64,000 nucleotides of DNA from Hevea brasiliensis. Its lineage: Eukaryota > Streptophyta > Magnoliopsida > Malpighiales > Euphorbiaceae. Positions 55,779 to 64,000 of the stretch are shown here, in pieces. The notes beneath the pieces were generated by a model. The model ran no database searches and was not told the DNA's origin. It saw only the letters and a list, made by a program, of their open reading frames with translations. The stretch lies in NCBI RefSeq assembly GCF_030052815.1, contig NC_079507.1, positions 49,673,571 through 49,737,570 on the forward strand. Direction: 5' to 3'. Both the position numbers and the translations under genes were made by a program. Numbering within the stretch: position 1 is the first letter of the stretch; the number at the start of each line of letters is the position of its first letter.

Positions 55779-57060
55779 CTAATCTCTGAATAGCTGTGGG
55801 TATTGTCTCCTCATGTCCTCTTCTCGTTCCCAAGTAGCCTCCTGGCCCGAATGATGGTTCCACAGCACTTTTACCAACGGTATCTGTTTGTTTCGTAGCT
55901 GCTTCACCTCATAAGCCAAAATCTCTATGGGTTCTTCTTCATATGTGAGGTCTGGATTTACTTCAATTTCCTCTACTGGTAGTACATGAGATGGGTCTGA
56001 TCGATACCTCCTTAACATAGACACATGGAAGACATTATGTATCTTTTCCAACTCTGGAGGTAGTGCCAACCGATATGCCAAAGGACCCACTCTTTCCAGA
56101 ACCTCATATGGCCCAATAAAACGAGGACTCAGTTTCCCCTTTCTGCCGAATCTCATAATTCTCTTCCAAGGAGAAACCTTGAGGAAAACTTTCTCACCCA
56201 CTGCATACTCAATATCCCTTCTTTTCAAATCAATGTAGGACTTCTGACGGTCCGATGCAGTCTTAAGTCGATCTCGGATCACCCTGATTTTCTCTTCAGT
56301 TTGCTGAACGATTTCAAGTCCAATCATCTTTCTTTCACCCACGTCATCCCAACACAATGGGGTTCTACATTTCCTGCCATACAAAGCTTCATATGGAGGC
56401 ATCCCAATGCTTGATTGGTAGCTGTTGTTGTAAGCAAACTCAATCAAAGGCAAGTGTGTATCCCAACTGCCCTCAAACTCAATCACACAAGCCCGTAGCA
56501 TGTCCTCCAAGATCTGAATTACCCTCTCAGATTGGCCATCTGTCTATGGGTGGAATGCAGTACTGAAGTTCAATCTAGTTCCTAGGGCTCTCTGAAGACT
56601 ACCCCAGAATCTAGAAGTGAACCTAGGATCTCTGTCTGACACGATGGATATTGGCACTCCATGCAGTCTCACAATCTCATCGATGTATACCTTGGCCAAT
56701 CTTTCCAAACTATAATCCATTCGGACTGGCAAAAAATGAGCATACTTAGTTAGTTTGTCGACAATGACCCATATTGCATCATGACTCTTCTGTGTCCTCG
56801 GAAGTCCCATCACAAAATCCATCGTTATTCTTTCCCATTTCCATTCTGGTACTGGTAGTGGATGTAACAACCCAGTAGGTACTTGATGCTCTGCCTTCAC
56901 TTGCTGACAAGTTAGGCATTTAGATACAAACTCTGTCACATCTCTTTTCATACCCATCCACCAGTAATGCTCCTTTAGCCCCCTATACATTTTTGTGCCA
57001 CCAGGGTGCATGGTAAAAGGAGACTCATGTGCTTCCTTCAAAATGATCTTCCTCAATTCA
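55779..57060 (-). pseudogene. G2 integrase and chromodomain (interrupted by a stop)
   Basis: The zinc-binding HHCC region ([19 protein letters not shown]) is at 56900-57050, and the catalytic core follows with Asp in [10 protein letters not shown] and in [12 protein letters not shown] near 56544, where TDGQSE should be preceded by Gln, splits the core. The third catalytic residue (Glu of QSERVIQ) is in the downstream frame. The C-terminal frame 55779-56510 has the GPY/F region (FIGPYEVLERVGPLAYRL) and ends in a chromodomain (EILAYEVKQLRN, VKVLWNHH, ATWEREEDMR). Chromodomains direct insertion to marked chromatin. Confidence 0.92.
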
Positions 57061-58268
57061 ACATCATTAGTAACACATATTCTACCCTGGTGTAGTAATA
57101 GACCATCATTTCCAATTGAGAATTATGGTTTCTTGCCCTGTCGGACTTCTTCCAACAGCTTCTGATACTTCTGATCATTTTGAACAGCCATTCTAATCTG
57201 ATCAATCAACACTGGCTGTACATGCCATGCAACTGCTGTCTGCCCATCATCATTAATCTCTAAGCTGGCATGTAATGATCTCAACTTATGTACCAAAGAC
57301 AAAGGAGTAACTTGTAGACTTGCCATAGTCTTGCGACTTAAGGCATCAGCCACAACATTAGCTTTCCCTGGCTGATAGTCTATCAGACAATCGTAGTCTT
57401 TTATCAACTCTAACCATCTCCTCTGTCTCAAATTCAGCTCTTTCTGGGTGCCCAAATACTTCAAACTCTTATGATCTGTGTAGATGTAACACTTTTCCCC
57501 ATACAAATAGTGTCTCCAGATCTTAAGAGCAAACACAATAGCTGCAAGCTCCAAATCATGTGTTGGATAATTCCTCTTATGCGGTTTTAGCTGGCGTGAT
57601 GCATAGGCAATAACATTTCTATCTTGCATCAATACACAGCCTAACCCATTGTGAGAAGCATCACTATATACTGTATATTCTTTACCCGGAGTAGGAAAAG
57701 TTAGGACTGGAGCTTCAGTCAAACATCTCTTCAATTCATCAAAACTCTGCTGGCATTTGTCCGTCCACTGAAATTTTACATCTTTTCTAAGCAGCTTGGT
57801 CAATGGAGATGCCAACATGGAGAATCCCTTCACAAATCTACGGTAGTATCAGGCTAAACCAGAAAACTACGAATTTACGTGACATTTAGGTGGCCTCCAA
57901 TTAAGGACAGCTTCAATCTTACTTGGATCTACCTTGATGCCCTCTTCTGATACTACATGCCCCAAGAAAGATATCTCCTTCAGCCAAAATTCACACTTCG
58001 ATAATTTGGCATATAGTTGTTTCTCTCTCAAAGTCTGCAGTACAATCCGCAGATGTCTATCATGCTCTTCTGCATTCCTCAAATAGACCAATATATCATT
58101 GATAAATACCACAACAAACTGGTCGAGGTATGGTCTGAAGATAGTGTTCATCAGATCCATAAAAGCAGCCGGAGCATTAGTTAACCCGAATGGCATGACC
58201 AAGAACTCATAATGGCCATAGCGGGTTCTGAAGACAGTTTTAGGAATACTCTGCTCTTGTACTCTCAA
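57061..58268 (-). pseudogene. G2 reverse transcriptase C-half and RNase H (broken)
   Basis: 57867-58268 continues the RT ([19 protein letters not shown]) with the catalytic box reading FINDILVY and not FIDD, so the first catalytic Asp is Asn. Stops near 57850-57866 interrupt before [11 protein letters not shown]. 57123-57833 contains the thumb/connection and RNase H ([49 protein letters not shown]). RNase H catalytic acidic residues are present. Confidence 0.92.
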
Positions 58269-59255
58269 CTAATAATAACCTGATCTCAGGTCAATTTTGG
58301 AGAACACAGCTGCACCTCTCAACTGATCAAATAAGTCATCAATGCGGGGCAATGGGTATCTGTTCTTTATTGTCACCTTATTCAACTGCCGATAGTCAAT
58401 GCATAATCGGAGAGTGCCATCCTTCTTCTTTACAAACAACACCGGCGCTCCCCAAGGTGACACACTAGGGCGGATGAGGCCCTTGTCAAGCAACTCTTGC
58501 AACTGTACTTTCAATTCTTTTAGTTCTGCTGGTGCCATTCTGTATGGCGTTATGGAGATTGGGTCTACACCAGGCATAACATCAATTTCAAACTGCACTT
58601 CTCTTTCTGGAGGAAATCCTGGCAATTCATCAGGAAACACATCCGGAAAGTCACATACAGTAGGAATGTCCATCAGTGCTGGACTCCCCACTTGGGTGTC
58701 TATCACATGTGCCAAGTATGCCTCACACCCTTTTCTAATTATTTTCCTGGCCAGTGCAACTGAAATGATGTTTGAAGGTAATAATTGTCTCTCCCCATGT
58801 ATTACTACATCACCATACTGAGGAAAACCAAAAGAGACTGTTTTCAATCTACAGTCAATCATGGCGTGATGCCTTGCTAACCAATCCATGCCCAAGATAA
58901 TATCGTACTCTCTAAAGGGCATTTCAATCAAGTCTAACAGGAAAACATGTCCTTGGATCACCAAAGGACAGTCTCTATAAATTCTGTTGACCAGGACCTC
59001 TTGTCCTAACGGACTAGTTACTAGCACTTCAAAACCCATTTGCACACATAGAACAGCAAGTGAACCAACTATGCTAGCACTAACATATGAATGGGTTGAA
59101 CCCAGATCAAACAATACAAATACTTCTTGATCAGAGATAGAGAATGTACCAGCTACCACATCAGAAGTCTCAGCCTCTTCTCGTTGTCTCATTGTGTAGA
59201 TTCTGGTTGAAGCACTTCCTTGTCTGATCGACCAATCGCGTTCTCGATCGCTCAA
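58269..59255 (-). pseudogene. G2 protease and reverse transcriptase N-half
   Basis: The aspartic protease is at residues about 30-160: the active-site region reads [16 protein letters not shown] (usual form D-x-G-S/T), and IILGMDWL closes the domain. The RT begins at about 235 ([45 protein letters not shown]) and reaches KIDLRSGYY, where a TAG at 58266-58268 replaces a conserved Gln codon. A protein from this frame would lack the RT active site. Confidence 0.92.
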
Positions 59256-60480
59256 GTAGTGCCTCTACCTGCCTCTTCCTCCGCTAACCGATCAGTGAAC
59301 CTCTGAGAGCAGGACTCTGAATAGATCCCTCGGCAGTAGTAAGAGCTGGACTATATCTCGGAGCACTAGTACAGTCTTTAGCTATATGGCCCTTGCCTCC
59401 ACAATTAAAGCAGGCTCCAGTGGCCCAGTAGCACTCCCCCCCATGAATCTTGCCACAAGTCTCACAGGTAGGCGTAATGTGAACCCTCGCCGATCACCGA
59501 CTAGACCTAGGGGGTCTCTGTCCGGAGAATCGGCCCCTACCAAATCTTCCACCTCGACCCCTGCTGGGTCCACTAAACTTCTTTCTCTTTCCAGAGGTAG
59601 CACCAGAACTCTGTTCAACTGATTTTTCCCCCTTATCTTTTTCTGATTTCTCAACTTTTTCTGATTTTTCTTTCTTTGGGGTTGCTTCTGATTCAATTCT
59701 CTCCAGTTCAAGTGCTTGAGATATAAGCTCTGAGAAGTTGCTGTGTTGAAATCCTACAACTTGCATCCGTATGCTGGGCTTCAAACCCGTTTCAAATCTC
59801 TTGCACCTTGCCTTGCTGGTAGTAAGGAGACTCCCCGCATAGTGACTCAGGCGGGAGAACTCCCTCTCATACTCTGCCACTGATCGATTTCCTTGTTTTA
59901 AGCTCAAAAATTCTTGTAGTTTCTGATCAACATATGCATCTGGGATGTATTTCTGTCTGAATTCTCTGATGAAGTCATCCTAGGTCAACACTGGTGGTTC
60001 AGCCAAGCTGTGGGGGATGGTCTTCCACCAGTCATACGCATCCCTTTGCAGTAGCAACACAGAGTATTCAAACTTCAGCTCATCTTGGCAGTGCAATTTC
60101 TTAAATACTCTGTCCATTCTTTCCAGCCATTGCTCTGCCTCTAAAGGGTCCACTGTACCCTTGAATTCTGCAGCCCCATACTTCAGTAATTTATCATACT
60201 GTCTGGCTGGAGGCAGTGGTTGTGTCACAGGTGCAGGGTGGAGCTTGAGCGAGCATACCCTGACCATTTGTTGAAACATCGCAGCCATCTGTCAGGCGAC
60301 GTGCAGGAATCGCGGCATTTGTGGGGTCTTCTTGACCCACTGACATTCTACAAAGCTGGGGCTTCCCCTTGTGCCTCAGCTTCAACAGACTGCTCAACTG
60401 AGCGATCCCCTTCTTCCATTTCAGGCTGAAGTTAAGGTATCTCCTGAACAAGTAACACAAGGAAATTTCCCTCCGTTAGT
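59256..60480 (-). pseudogene. G2 gag (broken)
   Basis: 60288-59980 encodes the gag start (MAAMFQQM, RQYDKLLKYGA, EQWLERMDRVFKKLH, DAYDWWKTIPH) and ends in TAG where Trp of the WDDF block is expected. 59907-59494 continues (AEYEREFSRLSHYAGSLL, FSELISQALELERIE) into a Lys/Glu-rich and then Gly/Arg-rich tail. A frameshift near 59490 precedes the zinc knuckle, visible in another frame at about 59380-59440 (CFNCGGKGHIAKDC), here with all Cys/His. Sequence upstream of 60288 (to about 60460) is the less conserved N-terminus. Confidence 0.9.
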
Positions 60481-60586
60481 TCATATTCATGATGTAAAGC
60501 ACTGTATGTAACAATTATGGACATTGAGCAGTTGTACTTAACAAAAAAGACACAAATTTATATGTTAAAACATACTTCAAAAATTT

Positions 60587-60598
60587 GCTCTGATACCA
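60587..60598 (-). other. Primer binding site of G2
   Basis: GCTCTGATACCA on the plus strand is the complement of TGGTATCAGAGC (initiator-Met tRNA), 8 bp from the 5' LTR with spacer TGTTTTAG as in G1. Confidence 0.92.
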
Positions 60599-60606
60599 CT
60601 AAAACA

Positions 60607-63600
60607 TGTCACACCTTACCCCTCTGTAAGGCATAACATGATCCCGTAGAATACCTAATGAACTACCGAACTTCACCTACCGATAACTCATTAAGTACCC
60701 TACAAGGGATTTTGAAACAATTTTCTTATTTTTGACAAGTGGAGATCATTTTCTAGTAAGTATTTAAAATATTTAGTTAAAATTAAAACTAGTTAATATT
60801 TTGATCCCTTTTTGTTTTCCGCAATTTCTATAAAAATTTTGACAGAGTTTCCTCTGTTTTTTGAGAAAACCGTTCTTCAAATACCTGTAAAAAGCACTTC
60901 TAAAAGTTTTTCTCAACCACTACTTCGGTTTCACATTCAAACTCAATCAATTTCACAATCATTTCAATAAAATTTTCAAGTTCAAAATTTAATAGTCCCC
61001 AAGGTACAGTCAATCAATTTCATACATTCATATTTCTTTAAAGATAAACAATTTATGTATACATCATACAAAAATTTACATTAAGAAAATCCAAACTAAA
61101 GTTTATTACGAATTTTATACAGATTTTGTACAAGCTGCTCAAAACCCGTCTTCACATGTCCATACATTTCTGTGCATTACATACATCAAAATAAATATTT
61201 ACGATCAGGGTATAAATTATACCCGATAGCTTCAAAGCAGAACGATCCTCAATCCTCAGCAGCTCAGTCTGCTGCTCCTCTAGTCTTTGTATCTGCGACA
61301 GCAATAGAAGCTATCGCTGAGTACTAGGACTCAGTGTTGCACAACATACTAAAATAATCTTTATGCAAAACTTAAATCACATTTATTCAAAAATTTGACT
61401 AACCATGAGCAATAATCACAAAACATAAATTATGAGATTTTAATGCAAACCAAGTTCATTTCAAAATATCAAAACACATTTCATAAATCCCACAGTTAGA
61501 TCATGCCATTCGAAACAAATAGAATCTCAATAGCCAGAGGCTAAAGAGAAATCACATCACAAGGCTAGCTAGCTCAAATATATGGATATCCATTCACATC
61601 CTCTTCTACTGGCACACCTCAACACTTCTCCAGAGAAGGAATCAAAATTCGAAACTAATTACCCCCACTAATCGTGTTAGTGAGATGTTCAAATATATGG
61701 TCATGATACTGTGGTTTCAAAACTTATCTTAACAATTTGTTAAACATTGTCATTTCAAATATACACAATAACTTCCAACAATTTAAGTCAAAACATCATA
61801 ACTAATGTCACAAATAAATTCTCAATAATTCAAAGCAAATGTAAAATACATATTTCATTCACTTTATCAACACATTTTAAAGCATAGTGATGTTGTGCAC
61901 AAACCTCAAATGAGTCGCCTTTTGGCCTTAACTCGACTCCTCGGGTTCTGTCCCGGTATTCTTTTCCACTGAAACACACAATTTTATAGTGTTTCAGTAC
62001 CATAATTTAACATAAATCCAAAAATAAATTTAACTTCACAATTACTTAGCTCTAACGTGCTAAATTCGAAGTTCTTTAAATTTTGTGTTTTGGGTTGCTA
62101 TTCACTGCACTATTCAAGTCAAATAATTGACTTTCTAAGGCTTAATAGGTATGGGAACTCCAACTTCACTCACATACCACATTTTGGTCATTAAACTTAT
62201 TGGTTTTGGTCATTTTCTCAAAGCTTAGGTCATTTTGGCGAAATTGCCAATTTTCGGTTTTGGTGCTCCGAAGATGCACTGTTCCATTGGTCAATCTACT
62301 GTTGGAATTTGGCAAAACTTCCTTCATAGAAAATGTTCCTTATTGTCTTAAGTGTATTCTCATTTTCGGATCACCCCAATTGGAGTTTTGTAGCTCAAGT
62401 TATAGCCAAAATACAATTCCATCGCTCACGCAATCGCTCATGCTGAGATTTTGGTTCTGGCAGATTTTTGGTCCAACTTTATTCAGTAATTTGATCAAGT
62501 TAAGCTCATAATTTGGTCTAACTTTCTTCATATAAAATGTGCTACTATGTCTTAGGTTTCCATCAGTTCAAGAATCACCTAAATCTGAGTTTCCTAGAGA
62601 GAGTTATAGCCCTTCAAACATTACTGCTCAAATGGAATTCTGCAGAATCGCAGGTACAGTAACTCAACTTTGCTCAATAATTTGAATGGTTTAATGGCAT
62701 AATTTGGGGTGGTGTTCTTCATGAAAGTTTTAGATATATGTCCTATCTAATTTCTGGTAAAATTTTAGGTCATTTTGACCTTCCTAACTCGAGTTATGAC
62801 CAAATGAACAGTTACTATTCATTTGGTCAGTTTGGTGCAGTGGCAGCCTGCTCTCATTTCACTTGTTCAATTGTTTCACTAAGTTTTGGTCAGTTTTTGG
62901 CCATGGTTCCTTAATGAAAATTGTGCTATTTTATGTCTATTTTCATCTCCAATTGGTGGCATATCAATTGGATTTGTAAAATTTGAGTTTTGGTCCTTCA
63001 AAGTGGGTTTGGTCATGCTGCCAGCAGCATGACCAATTGACCTACGAATTTGGTTTTCGTTTCAACAATTCCCACACATCTCTTTTGGTCATTATTGACC
63101 ATTTTTCATCTCACAATAGACCAAAGTCATCATTTAAGTATTTCTCAAAAATTTGGTTCACAAACCCTAGCATTCAAACCCTAATCTCACTAACTCTTGC
63201 ATTTAACCATTTCAATGCCTTTAACTATCATCACTTAACTCATTAAGGTTCATATTCCTATCCAAGTCAATCAAGCCATGCAAATTACACTCTTCACAAT
63301 GCTGGCCGAAATTCCCTCTCTTCCTAATCATGCAATATTTTTCAATTTCTTCATATAATCTCATTCATTTCTACCCTAAATCCATCATATATATATTAAA
63401 AGAAAAGTTGGATTAGCTTACCTTAGGTGAGCAGAATTTGTCTATCCAATTCTTCAACTTTGCTTGACCTAATTGCTCCCAACCTTCTTATCAATGTTCA
63501 AATACAAGTTTTAGTTATGGGATGTAAAGATTTCATGGCAAGATTTAGGGTTTAAGGGAAGCTTTAGATGGCTTCAATGGAGGTTTCATTCATGGGGAAG

Positions 63601-64000
63601 CAAGGGAGGGTTTCGGCTGGTTTGGGTTGGGAGAGAAGATGAGGGAAAAAAATTTTTTCTTTGTTTTATTTTTGTCTTATTCAATGGATATTTAACTTGG
63701 TCAACTTTGGTAGGAAATTAAAAATCAATTGTGACATCATTTTGATGTCATAAAGTAATGTAATTTGCTTTTTCTTTTCTTTTTTTTTTCTATTTATTTT
63801 TTTTCTATTAGTTCTTTAATTTAATTCTCGATTCTGAAATTTTCTTTTCTCCGATTTTATTTGACAGTTAGGTCAGGAGTCAGCTCTCGGGGTCAATTGA
63901 CCAAATTGCGCCTCGCCAGTTCATCCCGGTTTGCAAATAATTCCATATTTCTTTTGGTTCCCTGACCTAATTATTTGACTGACTTAACAGTTCTTTTTCG
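60607..64000 (-). repeat. G2 5' LTR, truncated by window edge
   Basis: Starts TGTCACACC and follows 52050-55440 closely to the end of the window. Visible differences are scattered single bases plus a few replaced patches: 61141-61148, 62418-62440 and 62808-62850. Confidence 0.92.

Larger units (their letters stand above)
52050..64000 (-). mobile_element. Ty3/gypsy chromovirus G2, nearly complete
   Basis: Minus-strand order: 5' LTR (60607 to beyond 64000), PBS, gag, protease, RT, RNase H, integrase, chromodomain, PPT, 3' LTR (52050-55727). Integrase after RNase H and a C-terminal chromodomain define a chromovirus; the initiator-Met PBS and LTR ends fit the Tekay/Del clade. It is inserted in a G1-type LTR with TCAAA on the left flank; the right flank is outside the window. 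The LTRs are nearly identical apart from a few replaced patches, so insertion is recent, yet the coding region has at least four stops. Confidence 0.93.

Noticed and set aside
1..64000. tRNA, rRNA or snRNA genes
   Set aside because: I looked for cloverleaf cores and conserved boxes by eye and saw none; the TGGTATCAGAGC matches are retroelement primer sites. A dedicated scan was not possible.

Overview
The window is nuclear DNA of a flowering plant, most likely a eudicot. A spliced plastid-type enzyme gene, AT-rich intergenic DNA and deeply nested LTR retrotransposons with tRNA-iMet primer sites support this. The LTR families resemble those I associate with Euphorbiaceae such as rubber tree, but the species is inference only. 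About 80% of the window is transposable element and only two host genes look intact. I saw no rRNA, tRNA or CRISPR array.

Layout, left to right. 1-6765: the 3' part of a broken Ty1/copia element (integrase, RT, RNase H, 3' LTR). Its LTR is split by a gypsy-type solo LTR (3023-4657) with a perfect GTTAG target duplication. The copia element itself sits inside the 5' LTR of a Ty3/gypsy chromovirus (family G1). 6766-13343: the rest of G1 (end of 5' LTR, PBS, decayed gag, deleted pol, PPT, complete 3' LTR). 13344-19089: pieces of an older minus-strand LTR (family G3), split by a minus-strand G1 solo LTR (13932-17701) and a copia LTR fragment. 19090-21339: unassigned DNA leading into a promoter.

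21340-26081: an eight-exon class I ribose-phosphate pyrophosphokinase (PRPP synthetase) gene with a predicted plastid transit peptide, 408 residues. It has one GC-AG intron, and the same intron carries a 367-bp MITE flanked by a 9-bp target duplication. 26578-29210: remnants of an LRR receptor gene and a gypsy gag, plus two tandem duplications. 30268-31467 (minus): an intronless gene for a 399-residue plant protein of unknown function. 31731-33595: AT-rich DNA without genes.

33611-43854 (minus): a full-length but inactive L1-type LINE of about 6 kb net, with 15-bp target duplications. Nested in its ORF1 is a compact non-autonomous LTR element (38547-42815). That element has an intact 707-residue gag-protease ORF filling almost the whole internal region and no reverse transcriptase. 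Its GC-rich LTRs carry 8-9 copies of a short AACCTCGTTTTGG word in a block that differs strongly between the two LTRs. This is the most unusual object in the window.

43870-52049: AT-rich DNA, a probable solo gypsy LTR (44583-47683), and a stack of nested LTR pieces (G3, a Tat/Athila-like LTR, G1). 52050-64000 (minus): an almost complete Ty3/gypsy chromovirus (family G2) with gag, protease, RT, RNase H, integrase and chromodomain. It is inactivated by stops and frameshifts, and its 5' LTR runs off the window.

The two host genes are not functionally linked by anything visible. The transposon layers mainly record a relative insertion history.
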